From NCBI GenBank assembly GCA_003599885.1, contig QZKW01000077.1, positions 17,474 through 81,473 of the forward strand: a DNA stretch of 64,000 bases, read 5' to 3'. A program made the position numbers and the translations under genes. The notes under the pieces were generated by a model. The model was not told where the DNA came from and ran no database searches. It worked only from the letters and a program-made list of their open reading frames with translations. Origin of the DNA: Desulfobacteraceae bacterium (GTDB taxonomy: Bacteria > Desulfobacterota > Desulfobacteria > Desulfobacterales > Desulfosalsimonadaceae). Shown here piece after piece: positions 1 through 8,911 of this stretch; position 1 is the first letter of the stretch; every line of letters begins with the position of its first letter.

Positions 1-533
1 TTTGTATTCGGATCCTTTGTCACAGCAAAAGAGACGGACTTTGTAAGCTCTTTCATATAATGATACTCAGATGGAGCAAAGAATTTCTTATATTCATTGT
101 AAAAACAAGGATGAGGGATAGCGAACACAAAGTGAGATTGATTCCCCATAAACTGGGCCACACTTGCAATAAACAACTCTAAATTATCAACAAGCTGTAA
201 GACCATATGGGAAATAATCAAATCAAAAGTGCGCTCACTTCGATAGTCTTCGGCTCTCAAACGAAATAATTGAACACAACTTCCTTCAATTACCTGCTCT
301 GCTACGGAATACATGCCTTCTGAAGGCTCGATTGCGACAGATGTATTCACATGATTGCTTAGATTTGTTGAAAGATGCCCCGTCCCACATCCTACTTCTA
401 TTAATGATTCTGGGCGAAGCTCTTTAACCAAATCCACATAATAAGGAAGGAAAACCTTGGAGAAGGTTAGGTCATTTCCTGATTCAATCTGAACCCGTCG
501 AATGGATGCGAAGTCATCCCATCTGTTCGGCAT
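1..533 (-). CDS. Class I SAM-dependent methyltransferase, truncated by window edge
   Basis: The 3' end lies outside the window; about 177 codons are visible. The start is the ATG at 533, giving MPNRWDDFASIRRVQ. Motif I of Rossmann methyltransferases is clear (LIEVGCGTGHLS, about residues 40-51), followed by an acidic post-I position (AIEPSEGM), a motif-IV-like stretch (FDLIISHMVLQLV) and then AIPHPCFYN, which is common in ubiquinone/biotin-type methyltransferases. It should transfer a methyl group from SAM, but the substrate cannot be told. It overlaps the upstream membrane protein gene by 20 bp, so the two are probably co-translated. Base composition is AT-rich compared with the core genes, suggesting acquired DNA. 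Confidence 0.8.
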   Translation of the reverse strand, partial: MPNRWDDFASIRRVQIESGNDLTFSKVFLPYYVDLVKELRPESLIEVGCGTGHLSTNLSNHVNTSVAIEPSEGMYSVAEQVIEGSCVQLFRLRAEDYRSERTFDLIISHMVLQLVDNLELFIASVAQFMGNQSHFVFAIPHPCFYNEYKKFFAPSEYHYMKELTKSVSFAVTKDPNT

Positions 534-1176
534 TAGCCTGTTCCTTTGATTTGCGAATAATGTCTTTCGCCATTCCAATAATCTGTGGGCCAGAGTGATT
601 GTCGAATATCGTTACCTCATGTTCAGGATGTGACCCCCGAGCTATGGCAAGGCGCTCTGCACCGCTTCGATTCCCATTAACTAATGTGAATCGAGCCTCA
701 GGGGCAGTACCTTCATTAGTGACGAAGAAGCGAATCCCCGCCTGTTCTAAATCATTTCGAATATCATCTTCCACAGGTTTGGGAGTGATCACTTCAACAA
801 AAGCACCTTCGCTTGCCTTTTTCTTTACCGCATCCATAAGTTCTTGAGAGTTTCGAATCCAGGATAAGCGACTAGTGACAATCTGAACGGTACTGCCACT
901 TGTTACGAAATCTTTCATAAACGAGAGGGTAATGGCTTCCGTTTTGTGATTTTCAACGTGGGGGAGATACCTGAATCCTTTTTTTGCCAACATAATTACC
1001 ACAGTAATGACTTCAAGAATTGCAGCAGTGACAAGGCTTCCGAGATATGGCAAGTCAGAACGCGTATTCGCTTCTGGACTAAACCAAAGATATCCAAGCC
1101 CAATCAGGGCAAGTAACGTCGTTAAAAGAAAGATGACAATGAATGCGTAAAGCGCTATTTTGACAATTTTAAGCAT
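514..1176 (-). CDS. Membrane-anchored protein with phospholipase-D-like fold, no obvious HKD
   Basis: 220 aa. Two hydrophobic segments (about residues 5-28 and 44-63) would anchor it in the inner membrane, leaving a cytoplasmic C-terminal domain. That domain (about 80-210) has the alternating strand-helix pattern of the PLD superfamily (VQIVTSRLSWI, then AVKKKASEGAFVEVITPK and FTLVNGNRSGAERLAIARG), but no HxK(x)4D catalytic motif is present, so it is probably a sensor or binding version. GGAGG precedes the ATG at a good distance. It overlaps the downstream methyltransferase, which suggests a two-gene unit. Function unknown. Confidence 0.6.
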   Translation of the reverse strand: MLKIVKIALYAFIVIFLLTTLLALIGLGYLWFSPEANTRSDLPYLGSLVTAAILEVITVVIMLAKKGFRYLPHVENHKTEAITLSFMKDFVTSGSTVQIVTSRLSWIRNSQELMDAVKKKASEGAFVEVITPKPVEDDIRNDLEQAGIRFFVTNEGTAPEARFTLVNGNRSGAERLAIARGSHPEHEVTIFDNHSGPQIIGMAKDIIRKSKEQANAEQMG

Positions 1177-1283
1177 ATATATTATCCTCCAATCTTCAAA
1201 TTAAGCGAATGCTAAAACGCATAGGCTCCTGCTTTTTGGTGTCCTGTGCAGTTTTCTGTTAGCTTCGGTTTTATTTATAATGC

Positions 1284-1769
1284 TTATCTTTTAACTTGAC
1301 CCGCCGCCCACGACCACTCTTTAGCAATAACAACCAAATAGTTATACGCATCGATTTTGCCCCATCTAAAATTCTGATCAAGAATATCCCGTAAAGCTTT
1401 TTCAACCGTATCTCTAAGCTTGTTCAAATTTTTAAAATTTTCTTGACTGGCAATCGCAATATAAGTGTTCTTGGGAGTTTCTATGTGTTCATAAGAATAT
1501 TCTTCGCCGCTGCCACTAATCTTTGCCTGAATATGCTTTTTAAATTTTGATTTAATTAGGTAATCATCTATTTCTTTATACACTGATGAGGCAGCATTCG
1601 ATAAATCAAAAGTTAAAACAACATAGTGGTAACTTTCACCCTCACCGTATTTCGAGTTTTTGAAACTATCATGAAGGAAATCCTTTTGCATTTGTGTCCT
1701 CAATCGAAAAGCTAACAAGTTATTCAAAAGTTCCTGGATATCTCCGATAGCCGGAAAGACGCATTTCAC
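1284..1769 (-). CDS. Hypothetical protein, AT-rich accessory gene
   Basis: 161 aa and not recognised. The only in-frame start near the 5' end is a GTG at 1769 without a clear ribosome binding site, so the N-terminus is uncertain. The sequence is rich in Lys, Tyr and Ser, has no membrane segment or signal peptide, and ends in KEWSWAAGQVKR. An alternating strand/helix pattern in the middle (YHYVVLTFDLSNAASS, NTYIAIASQENFKNL) suggests a small globular domain. It lies 108 bp upstream of the membrane PLD-like gene in the same direction and shares its AT-rich composition. Confidence 0.5.
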   Translation of the reverse strand: MKCVFPAIGDIQELLNNLLAFRLRTQMQKDFLHDSFKNSKYGEGESYHYVVLTFDLSNAASSVYKEIDDYLIKSKFKKHIQAKISGSGEEYSYEHIETPKNTYIAIASQENFKNLNKLRDTVEKALRDILDQNFRWGKIDAYNYLVVIAKEWSWAAGQVKR

Positions 1770-2017
1770 TTAAAGCGGTCGTCCGAATGCGTTACAACCA
1801 ACAACAAACATTTCAAAATTTATATCCATCTGTTTACACAATATATTTATGATTAACAAGCGTTTCATTTTACCATTCTGATTTTTATAAAAAGGGGCTT
1901 GATCATCGTTTCGACCAAAATTCCAATCCGAGCCGTAAGCGTAAGCGACCGGAACCGCTCCCTGACAGTCGCGGCTCTGAGTGGCCGAAAGGTTCTTATT
2001 CGTCCGGCAACGATATA

Positions 2018-2044
2018 CCGGAATTCACCTTTCTGGAATTCCGG
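2018..2044. repeat. Hairpin with 9-bp perfect arms
   Basis: ccggaattc (2018-2026) pairs with gaattccgg (2036-2044) around a 9-base loop. It lies in the repeat-rich stretch with no flanking T-run, so it looks like part of a dispersed palindromic repeat rather than a terminator. Confidence 0.5.
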
Positions 2045-2077
2045 AAACACCTCACTTTATTACTCGACTTTTCCCTT

Positions 2078-2106
2078 TTACTTTTCTTGATGGGCAAGAA
2101 AAGTAA
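2078..2106. repeat. Dispersed palindromic repeat, 12-bp arms
   Basis: ttacttttcttg (2078-2089) and caagaaaagtaa (2095-2106) form a perfect 12-bp stem with a 5-base loop. Elements of this sequence type are, from general knowledge, found in many copies in proteobacterial genomes and give rise to spurious short protein predictions. Confidence 0.5.
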
Positions 2107-2138
2107 CAAAAGAACCCAGCCCGGCGATGCGGAAAACT

Positions 2139-2302
2139 CCCTGCCCCTTCCGGTTTCCGTGGCGTGGGCAAAAACTCGCTGGATGCAGAGGTTCGCCTGG
2201 GTGCGTTGTCCCTATATGGTTTATTCCAGCCGCTGGTGTATTGTCCAAAGGTCCGCTCAAACAGTTTGCCCCCGTGATCCACGGAAACCGGAAGGGGCAG
2301 GG
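2139..2302. repeat. Perfect 24-bp inverted repeat with 116-bp spacer
   Basis: Positions 2139-2162 are the exact reverse complement of 2279-2302 (24 of 24). The arms are GC-rich (core ccccttccggtttccgtgg). The spacer contains no gene. This could be a small MITE-like element or the ends of a decayed one; no transposase or target duplication was recognised. Confidence 0.7.
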
Positions 2303-2442
2303 CCGCATCGCAATGGGCTCCCCAACCCCGGCCGGATGGGTTGCTTGCAGACCGGTTGCCGGGAAAAAATCCCGGCCTGCTGTCAAAAATGAAACGCCGC
2401 AATTCCAATTCTGACATAATAATGAAGTATGTAATTTTTTTT

Positions 2443-2493
2443 GGAGTGCGAGGGCATGTCCTCGCAACAGGCGGCGGCAAGCCGCAGCACTCC
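2443..2493. repeat. Three-stem palindromic repeat (REP-like)
   Basis: An outer stem of ggagtgc (2443-2449) with gcactcc (2487-2493) encloses two inner hairpins, gagggcatgtcctc and gcggcggcaagccgc. The cloverleaf-like layout is typical of dispersed REP-type elements in environmental bacteria. Confidence 0.55.
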
Positions 2494-2546
2494 ATATATG
2501 TATCCTGCGGGGATTTTGGAATTCAGCCCAGGGTTACTGGGAAAAG

Positions 2547-4724
2547 CTACCGGGACAAAGATTTGAGCCGGTCGGCCAGCCCGGAACACCGCATTTGAGG
2601 GGTGTTGTTTTTTAGGGCAATGGACAGCGCTTTTTTAGACCCGACGATTACCACATGCCTCTGCGCCCGGGTAATGGCGGTATACAGCAGATTCCGCTGG
2701 AGCATGATGTAATGCTGGGTAATGAGCGGCAGGATGACTGCCGGGTATTCCGAACCCTGGGATTTATGCACGGATATGGCATACCCCAGCGCCAGCTCAT
2801 CGGTCTCATCCATCGTGTATTCGACGTTTCTGCCGTAATAATTCACGTTCAGCACCTCGCCGGCTTTATCAATGGAAGAAATGATGCCGATATCGCCGTT
2901 GAATACTTCTTTTTGATAATTGTTTTTGAGGTGCATGACCTTATCACCGATTTTAAACCGGTTGTCATTGTGGGACAGGCTGCCTGTTTCGGCGTTCAAC
3001 TCGGATTGAATCAGCCGGTTCAGGTTGATGGTGCCCGCCAACCCCTTGTGCATGGGCGTCAATACCTGGATGTCTTCAATGGGGTGCAGGCCGAAGACAT
3101 CCGGAAGCTTGCGGGCGCAGAGATCGACAATCGTATTGACTACGGTTTCCGGTGTGAGCTCTTCAATAAAATAAAATTCCGCGGTGGCGTCAAAGGCGTC
3201 GTTCATGCCGTTTAATTGAGGGAGTTCTCCCTGCCGCACCCGATGCGCGTTCACAATGATGGGGCTGCTCTGGGCCTGTCTGAAAATGGTATTTAAATAG
3301 AAAACAGGGATGTTGCCGGAATTGATCATATCCTCCAGCAGGGTTCCCGGTCCCACGGGAGGCAGCTGGTGCGCGTCACCAACCATGATGATCGTCGCTC
3401 TCAGCGGAATCGCGCAAAGCAGATGGTGCATCAGGAGCGTATCCACCATCGATACTTCATCAACAATGACAACGTCTGCGTCAATGGGGTCATCCTGATC
3501 TTTTCCAAAGCTCTGTTCTTCAAAATTGTATTCGAGCAGCTTGTGGATGGTGTGGGCTTTGTGCCCGGTGACTTCTGCCAGTCTTCGGGCAGCCCTGCCG
3601 GTGGGAGCCGCCAGACAGACCTGTCTGCCAAGGATGCGGTTCATCCGGGTGATGGACTTGATGAGCGTGGTTTTCCCGGTTCCCGGTCCCCCGGTAATGA
3701 CGCTGATCCGGCACGTTATACTTGTTTCAAGGACGCTGCGCTGCTCTTCGGAAAGACAGAGAATCAGTCTGGATTCCACTTCAGACAGCAGTTCCTCGAT
3801 GGGCAGGGTGACCGGGTCCGCCGGGATGGAAAGCATGGTACGCAGGCGGACGGCAATGGAATTTTCCGCCTGATACATGGTTTTCAGATAAATGGCGACC
3901 GAATCCGGTTCATTACGCCGGGAAGATGCAACAATTTCCCCGGTCTGACCTAAAAATTCGATGGCCTGCCGGGTGGTTTCAGCGTCGATATCGAATATGC
4001 GGTTGACCTTCTCCAGCAGATCGGTTTCCGGCAAAAATGTGTGGCCATCGTTCAAGGCCTCCCTCAGGAGATTGATGATGCAGGCCTGGGTTCTCTCCCC
4101 AAGATTCATTTCAATGCCGGAATTGACGGCAATCCGGTCTGCGATGACAAACCCGATACCCGGAATGTCGTTTGCCAGGCAGTAAGGGGATTGTCGGATG
4201 ATATCAACCGCCTCGCTGCCGTATGCTTTGAATATCTTGCCCGCGAATGAAGTGTTGACCTTGTTTTCCTGAAGAAATTTCATGAGGGATGTCATGGCGT
4301 GATGGGTTTGCCACTGGGCATGAATGGCAGCTGCTTTTTTGGCGCCGATGCCGCTCACCAGGGCCAGCCGGTCCGGGCCTTCGGCGATGACGGAAAAAGT
4401 GTCTTCGCCGAAGGCATCAATGATTCGAGCGGCTGTTGATGGGCCGATGCCCTTTAAAATGCCGGAAGTCAGATAGGCCCGGATGCCGGAAAGGGTGGAC
4501 GGCAGAAGGATCTCTGCGGTTTCAAATTTGAATTGCTGGCCATATCGGGGGTGAGTTGTCCAGTCGCCGGTGATTTTGATGCTTTCACCCACGCCGGCTT
4601 CCGGAAGACAGCCGGTGATAGTGACGGTCGTTTTGGGGGAATCGGTTTTCAGACGGGCAATGGTAAAGTGGTTTTGGGGGTTATGAAAGGTGATATGCGA
4701 TAAAATGCCCTGGAGTGAAATCAT
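2547..4724 (-). CDS. recD2: RecD2-type ATP-dependent DNA helicase
   Basis: 725 aa, the usual size for RecD2 (SF1B 5'-3' helicase that acts without RecBC). The N-terminal region has the OB-like start (ISLQGILSHITFHNPQNHFTIARL) and helix-hairpin-helix repeats (TSGILKGIGPSTAARI, LVSGIGAKKAA, DIPGIGFVIADRI). Walker A GGPGTGKTTL lies near residue 348, Walker B VVIVDEVSMVD near 420, and the SH3-like/UvrD-C end AISVHKSQGSEYPAV near 650. Its role is in DNA repair and restart. No recB or recC is nearby. It is followed by rlpA on the same strand. Confidence 0.95.
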   Translation of the reverse strand: MISLQGILSHITFHNPQNHFTIARLKTDSPKTTVTITGCLPEAGVGESIKITGDWTTHPRYGQQFKFETAEILLPSTLSGIRAYLTSGILKGIGPSTAARIIDAFGEDTFSVIAEGPDRLALVSGIGAKKAAAIHAQWQTHHAMTSLMKFLQENKVNTSFAGKIFKAYGSEAVDIIRQSPYCLANDIPGIGFVIADRIAVNSGIEMNLGERTQACIINLLREALNDGHTFLPETDLLEKVNRIFDIDAETTRQAIEFLGQTGEIVASSRRNEPDSVAIYLKTMYQAENSIAVRLRTMLSIPADPVTLPIEELLSEVESRLILCLSEEQRSVLETSITCRISVITGGPGTGKTTLIKSITRMNRILGRQVCLAAPTGRAARRLAEVTGHKAHTIHKLLEYNFEEQSFGKDQDDPIDADVVIVDEVSMVDTLLMHHLLCAIPLRATIIMVGDAHQLPPVGPGTLLEDMINSGNIPVFYLNTIFRQAQSSPIIVNAHRVRQGELPQLNGMNDAFDATAEFYFIEELTPETVVNTIVDLCARKLPDVFGLHPIEDIQVLTPMHKGLAGTINLNRLIQSELNAETGSLSHNDNRFKIGDKVMHLKNNYQKEVFNGDIGIISSIDKAGEVLNVNYYGRNVEYTMDETDELALGYAISVHKSQGSEYPAVILPLITQHYIMLQRNLLYTAITRAQRHVVIVGSKKALSIALKNNTPQMRCSGLADRLKSLSR

Positions 4725-4795
4725 GGCCGGTTGTCGCTTTTGTTGTTATTCCGGATTCCGGAAAAAACCGGCGCAGGTTTCATCATCGCCTTATC

Positions 4796-5533
4796 TTATA
4801 AATCCCATGCCACAGTGTAAACATTTTTAAAACCACTGTCTATCAGTTGCTGCTCCACGCGCTGGGCCTGCTGGAGGGAGGTGAACCGTCCCACCCGGAC
4901 TCTGTAGAGGGTCTGGCCGTCTTTTGTAAGGGGAGCGATCTGGACGTCTTTCACAACGGATTCAAGGGAAGCCTTAACGCGCTCGGCATTGCCCTTATCG
5001 CCAAAAGAGCCTGCCTGTACGGTGAAGTCGCCGGTAAAATATACACTCCCCCTGGCTTTCCCTTCTAATTTATCAATCACGTCTTCATCTTTTCCAAGGG
5101 CGATGATTTCCACCGGCGCGGTTCCCTTCGGAACCATATCGATCTCCTGGGCGGCACTGTAAGACAAATCGATAATCCGGTCACGGCAATACGGGCCCCG
5201 GTCATTGACACGGACAATGGTGGTTTTGTTGTTTTCCCTATTGGTTACGGACAGCATCGTGCCAAACGGCAATGTTTTGTGAGCCGCAGTCATGGCATAC
5301 ATGCTGTATACTTCACAATTGGCGGTTTTTTCGCCGTGAAACGGATCTCCATACCAGGAGGCCACGCCCTGCTCCCGGAATCCATCGGCGCTGTCTATGG
5401 GGTGGTAGACCTGCCCATCAATTTCATAGGCGGTTTTGTCCGTCACGGGTGTGGGGGGCGGCAATGGTTTTTTCGCTCCACAGCCGGAAATCAGTGTTGC
5501 GGTCAAAATGATTAAAACTATGGATTTCATCAT
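4796..5533 (-). CDS. rlpA: RlpA-like septal lytic transglycosylase, lipoprotein
   Basis: 245 aa. The N-terminus is a lipoprotein signal (hydrophobic stretch, then LISGCGAKK, with the lipidated Cys at about 18). A double-psi beta-barrel follows (GVASWYGDPFHGEKTANCEVY through TTIVRVNDRGPYCRDRIIDLSYSAA, about 55-140), containing the His and Asp expected in active RlpA enzymes. The C-terminal ~75 residues are a SPOR domain (FTVQAGSFGDKGNAERVKASL ... LYRVRVGRFTSLQQAQRV) that binds denuded septal peptidoglycan. It should act in the periplasm at division sites, cutting peptidoglycan lacking stem peptides. Confidence 0.92.
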   Translation of the reverse strand: MMKSIVLIILTATLISGCGAKKPLPPPTPVTDKTAYEIDGQVYHPIDSADGFREQGVASWYGDPFHGEKTANCEVYSMYAMTAAHKTLPFGTMLSVTNRENNKTTIVRVNDRGPYCRDRIIDLSYSAAQEIDMVPKGTAPVEIIALGKDEDVIDKLEGKARGSVYFTGDFTVQAGSFGDKGNAERVKASLESVVKDVQIAPLTKDGQTLYRVRVGRFTSLQQAQRVEQQLIDSGFKNVYTVAWDL

Positions 5534-5566
5534 GGCGAAGACCGTTTCCTTTTTGGTAAAGCCAGT

Positions 5567-5655
5567 ATTCAGGAGACAGGAGTCAGAAGTCAGAATAGAA
5601 ATGATATTTATCCTTTTTTAATTCTGGATGCTGACTCCTGAATTCCGGATTCCGC
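5567..5655. repeat. Imperfect ggagtca-type repeat, inverted pair
   Basis: Between rlpA and lon, heptad-like units (ggagaca, ggagtca, gaagtca) at 5570-5600 face an inverted set (gctgactcctgaattcc) at 5629-5650. The same units recur at 53760-54000. Arms are imperfect; if transcribed, they would fold into a hairpin between the two genes. Confidence 0.55.
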
Positions 5656-5657
5656 AT

Positions 5658-8021
5658 TTATTTATTCAGCGCGATTTTTAAGACGTCTTTCATGTTGTCC
5701 ACAAAATGAAATTTAATGGCGGTTTTGACATTTTTAGGAACATCCAGCAAGTCTTTTTCGCATAATTTCGGCATGATAATGGTTTTAATGCCGGACCGGT
5801 GAGCGGCCAGCACTTTTTCCTTGATCCCGCCCACCGGCAGAACCTGGCCCCGCAGGGTGATTTCCCCGGTCATGGCAAGATCCTTATGCGTGGTGGTGCC
5901 GGTCAATACGGAGGCGATGGCGGTCAGCATGGTCACGCCCGCAGACGGGCCATCCTTGGGAGTGGCGCCCGCCGGCACATGAATGTGGATATCATGCTTT
6001 TGGAAAAAATCTTCCGCTACACCGATGGATTTGGCGTTGGAACGCAGATAACTCAAGGCTGCTGTCGCCGACTCCTTCATCACATCACCCAGCTGGCCGG
6101 TTAATGTTAATTTCCCGTTTCCCTGCATGGCCGTGGCCTCAATAAACAGGATATCTCCGCCGGCTTCCGTCCATGCAAGCCCCATAACCACACCGGGTGT
6201 GGCCACCCGTCTTTTCATATCATTGGTGATGCGCACCGGCCCGAGGTATTTGGTCAGGTTTTTGGTGGTAATCTCCACGGATTCTTTTTCTTCTTTGGCG
6301 ATACTGGCGGCAACCCCCCGGCAGGTATTGCCGATTTCCCGCTCCAAATTTCTCAGGCCCGCCTCCAGGGTATACCCGGTGATGATTTGTCTGGTCGCGC
6401 CTTTGGTAAAGGAAATCTGGTCTTTCTTCAGGCCATTGGCCTCCCGCTGCCTGGGTATCAGATACCGCGAGGCGATTTTTAATTTTTCATCCAGGGTGTA
6501 GCCGGCCAGGCGCAGAACTTCCATCCGGTCCCGGAGGGGGGGCGGAATGGTATCCAGAACGTTGGCGGTTGTGATAAAGAGAACTTTGGAAAGATCAAAC
6601 GGCACATCCAGGTAATGGTCTTCAAAGGAAAAATTCTGTTCCGGGTCCAGCACTTCCAATAGTGCGGAAGAGGGGTCTCCGCGAAAATCGCTGCCCACCT
6701 TGTCGATTTCATCCAGCATAAATACCGGGTTATTGGTCCCGGCCCGGCGGATACTCTGAATGATGCGGCCGGGCAGGGCCCCCACATAAGTTCGCCGATG
6801 CCCCCGGATTTCCGCCTCATCCCGGATGCCGCCCAGGGCGACCCGAATAAAGTTTCTCCCCAGTGCGTTTGCAATGGAGTGGCCCAGTGATGTTTTTCCG
6901 ACTCCGGGCGGGCCGACCAGGCACAGGATGGGGCCCTTGATATTCGGGTTCAGTTTTCTGACGGCCAGGTATTCGAGAATCCTTTTTTTTGCTTTTTCCA
7001 GACCAAAATGGTCGGCGTCTAACATTTTCTGCGCCTTATTCAGATCCAGGTTGTCCGTTGACGCTTCATTCCAGGGAAGCTGGGTGATCCAATCCAGATA
7101 AGTGAGCGCCACCGAGTATTCGGCGGATGATGGATGCATGCGGGACAATCGGTTCAGTTCGCGTTCCGCTTCTTTTGCTGCGACTTCCGGCAGGTTTTTT
7201 TCCGCTATTTTGGTCCGGTATTCATCCACTTCCACCCGGCTTTCGTCCGTATCCCCCAGTTCTTCCCGGATTGCCTTGAGCTGCTGACGCAGATAATAAT
7301 CGCGCTGCTGTTTGTCCATGTCGCCCTTGACCTGGTTCTGGATTTTATGACCCATTTCCAGGATTTCGAGCTGGTAGTTGACCATGCGGGTGACTTTGTT
7401 CAGGCGTTCACGAATATCGAGTGTTTCCAGTATTTCCTGCTTTTCCTGGGTGGTGGTATTGATCGTGGACGTGATCAGGTCTGCCAGGGTATCGGGTTCA
7501 TCCAGGGTTTTGGCCATTGCCGCAATTTCCGGCGGCAGGCCTGTGGACAGTTCCACGACGCGCTGATACTGATTGATCAGGTTTGCCATCAGCGCTTCGA
7601 TTTCCTTGTCTTTTTTCCATGGGAGCTCCAGATTCTCTATTCGGGCCCGCAAATACGGATTGTCGGCTGTATATTCGGCAATTTTAAAGCGCCCTATTCC
7701 CTGAAGGAGAAGCTGGGCTTTATCTTCATCCACCTTAGCCATTTTCAGGATAACCGCACTCGACCCCATTGTATAAAGATCGTCGGGTGAATACTGGTTC
7801 TTGGGGTCATTGCTTTTTGAAGTCACGGTGCCGATAAGCCGGTTTTTTGACATGGCTTCATCGATCAGCTGAATGGATTCTTTTTGCAGAACAATCAGCG
7901 GCAGAACCATTTTCGGGAACATCACCACATCGACCAATGGAAGAATCGGCAGATTGTCCGGTATTTTTTTTTCATTTGCTTTTTCACTGGCGTCAGATTC
8001 AGACGGTTTTTTTTTGCTCAT
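5658..8021 (-). CDS. lon: ATP-dependent protease Lon
   Basis: 787 aa, full length for a bacterial LonA. The N-terminal substrate-binding domain ([21 protein letters not shown]) is followed by the AAA+ module with Walker [11 protein letters not shown] near residue 370, Walker [10 protein letters not shown], and the C-terminal peptidase with catalytic Ser in [10 protein letters not shown] (about 690) and Lys in [10 protein letters not shown] (about 735). It degrades misfolded and regulatory proteins in the cytoplasm. A strong GGAGG lies just upstream of the ATG. It sits next to a small heat-shock gene, consistent with a protein-quality role. Confidence 0.97.
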   Translation of the reverse strand: MSKKKPSESDASEKANEKKIPDNLPILPLVDVVMFPKMVLPLIVLQKESIQLIDEAMSKNRLIGTVTSKSNDPKNQYSPDDLYTMGSSAVILKMAKVDEDKAQLLLQGIGRFKIAEYTADNPYLRARIENLELPWKKDKEIEALMANLINQYQRVVELSTGLPPEIAAMAKTLDEPDTLADLITSTINTTTQEKQEILETLDIRERLNKVTRMVNYQLEILEMGHKIQNQVKGDMDKQQRDYYLRQQLKAIREELGDTDESRVEVDEYRTKIAEKNLPEVAAKEAERELNRLSRMHPSSAEYSVALTYLDWITQLPWNEASTDNLDLNKAQKMLDADHFGLEKAKKRILEYLAVRKLNPNIKGPILCLVGPPGVGKTSLGHSIANALGRNFIRVALGGIRDEAEIRGHRRTYVGALPGRIIQSIRRAGTNNPVFMLDEIDKVGSDFRGDPSSALLEVLDPEQNFSFEDHYLDVPFDLSKVLFITTANVLDTIPPPLRDRMEVLRLAGYTLDEKLKIASRYLIPRQREANGLKKDQISFTKGATRQIITGYTLEAGLRNLEREIGNTCRGVAASIAKEEKESVEITTKNLTKYLGPVRITNDMKRRVATPGVVMGLAWTEAGGDILFIEATAMQGNGKLTLTGQLGDVMKESATAALSYLRSNAKSIGVAEDFFQKHDIHIHVPAGATPKDGPSAGVTMLTAIASVLTGTTTHKDLAMTGEITLRGQVLPVGGIKEKVLAAHRSGIKTIIMPKLCEKDLLDVPKNVKTAIKFHFVDNMKDVLKIALNK

Positions 8022-8102
8022 GGAGAACCTCCGGATCAGGGCATAAAAAACTGCATTGCTGCAGTAATGTTATAATTAAAGAGATGATGACGGTTGCCGA
8101 TA

Positions 8103-8130
8103 AATATACTTATGATTGACAGCTTTTCAA
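8103..8130 (-). promoter_or_regulatory. Putative lon promoter (sigma-70 type)
   Basis: Read on the minus strand, TTGAAA (8125-8130) and TATATT (8103-8108) are 16 bp apart, about 80 bp upstream of the lon start. The -35 hexamer also resembles a heat-shock sigma-32 -35 box, but no CCCCAT-like -10 follows. Confidence 0.45.
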
Positions 8131-8200
8131 CAGGCCGATCTCCGGCGGGCAGAAAGGTCGTCATTCTGCGTGACTTTCGATGCCGGCAGAGAACCTTGCT

Positions 8201-8650
8201 CTATTCATCGGTAATCCGGACCCGGTAGGTGGTTTCAAGTGAAGATAATTTTTTCAGGTGAATATGCAGCATCCCTTTTTTATAGCTGGCTGTAACATTT
8301 TCCGTGTCAATGGGCACGTTCAGCCTCAGAATTCTTTCAAATGACCCATATTGAATCTCAGCCAGCCGGTACCTGCCATTCTCGGTTACTGGCGCGGCTT
8401 CCCGTATGCCGGCGATGCGGATAGCCCGGCTGTTGATCTCCAGCTCCAGATGCTCCTTGTCAACGCCGGGGATTTCAGCGGTGATAAGGATTTCCTCGGA
8501 CATTTCATAGATATCGAGTTGGGGCTTCCAGGAATTTTTTGCAAATGAAAACATGGGGTTCATGGTCTGGAACATTTCTGCGATGGTCTTTTCAAATTTG
8601 GACCCCACCCCATCAAAATCATTGGCAAAGCGAATTTTGATAAACTCCAT
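8201..8650 (-). CDS. Small heat-shock protein, Hsp20/alpha-crystallin family
   Basis: 149 aa from the ATG at 8650, which has AGGAG about 7 bases upstream; an earlier in-frame ATG at 8731 would lie upstream of the likely promoter. The alpha-crystallin domain spans about residues 45-140 (PQLDIYEMSEEILITAEIPGV ... FERILRLNVPIDTENVTASYKKGMLHIHL), including the A-x-x-x-n-G-v-L-like signature in modified form (YKKGMLHIHLKK). It is an ATP-independent holdase that keeps denatured proteins soluble. It lies upstream of lon in the same direction with a ~180-bp gap, so the two are probably separately transcribed stress genes. Confidence 0.9.
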   Translation of the reverse strand: MEFIKIRFANDFDGVGSKFEKTIAEMFQTMNPMFSFAKNSWKPQLDIYEMSEEILITAEIPGVDKEHLELEINSRAIRIAGIREAAPVTENGRYRLAEIQYGSFERILRLNVPIDTENVTASYKKGMLHIHLKKLSSLETTYRVRITDE

Positions 8651-8717
8651 GTGTGGCTCCTGCTTATTAATTAATCTGGTGGATAAAAAAAGCGATGGTT
8701 TCTTATTTAAAGACATA

Positions 8718-8746
8718 AAAATATCACGCAACGGTGGGTTTGTAAA
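8718..8746 (-). promoter_or_regulatory. Putative hsp20 promoter
   Basis: On the minus strand TTTACA (8741-8746) and TATTTT (8718-8723) are 17 bp apart, giving a ~60-base leader to the ATG at 8650. This placement supports the shorter start of the heat-shock gene. Confidence 0.4.
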
Positions 8747-8911
8747 GTAAAGTTCCGGAAGAGAAGCTTGGAAAACCCTTGTATGGAATCAGCAGAACGG
8801 TTGCGCCGTTCAATTTTTGATAAATTCATAATAGTTTACTTAAAATTAAAAAAAATGAATTTACTTTTACGAAAAATATATTTATATTAACTTTAAAAAA
8901 GGAATTTTGCA

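Larger units (their letters stand above)
1780..2546. other. Gene-free stretch of palindromic dispersed repeats
   Basis: No convincing gene is present in these ~770 bases. Overlapping open frames on both strands are read through palindromic sequence and have no plausible start sites. The stretch holds several separate inverted-repeat elements listed individually, and a short unit at about 2524-2540 (cagcccagggttactggg) that resembles the start of the element closing the window at 63970-64000. Confidence 0.7.

Noticed and set aside
1865..2598. Overlapping open reading frames of 60-150 codons on both strands
   Set aside because: They are read through palindromic repeats, overlap one another on both strands, lack ribosome binding sites and show no recognisable protein features.
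2655..3953. Long plus-strand frames opposite recD2
   Set aside because: They mirror the helicase gene in a GC-rich codon context and show no motifs.
8651..8731. Longer form of the small heat-shock protein starting at 8731
   Set aside because: The upstream ATG lies upstream of the likely -10 box and the added 27 residues do not resemble the family; the ATG at 8650 has a good ribosome binding site.
8795..8811. Hairpin gaacgg/ccgttc before the wHTH-GHKL gene as a terminator
   Set aside because: It lies between two divergent genes where no transcript should end; the stem is just 6 bp.
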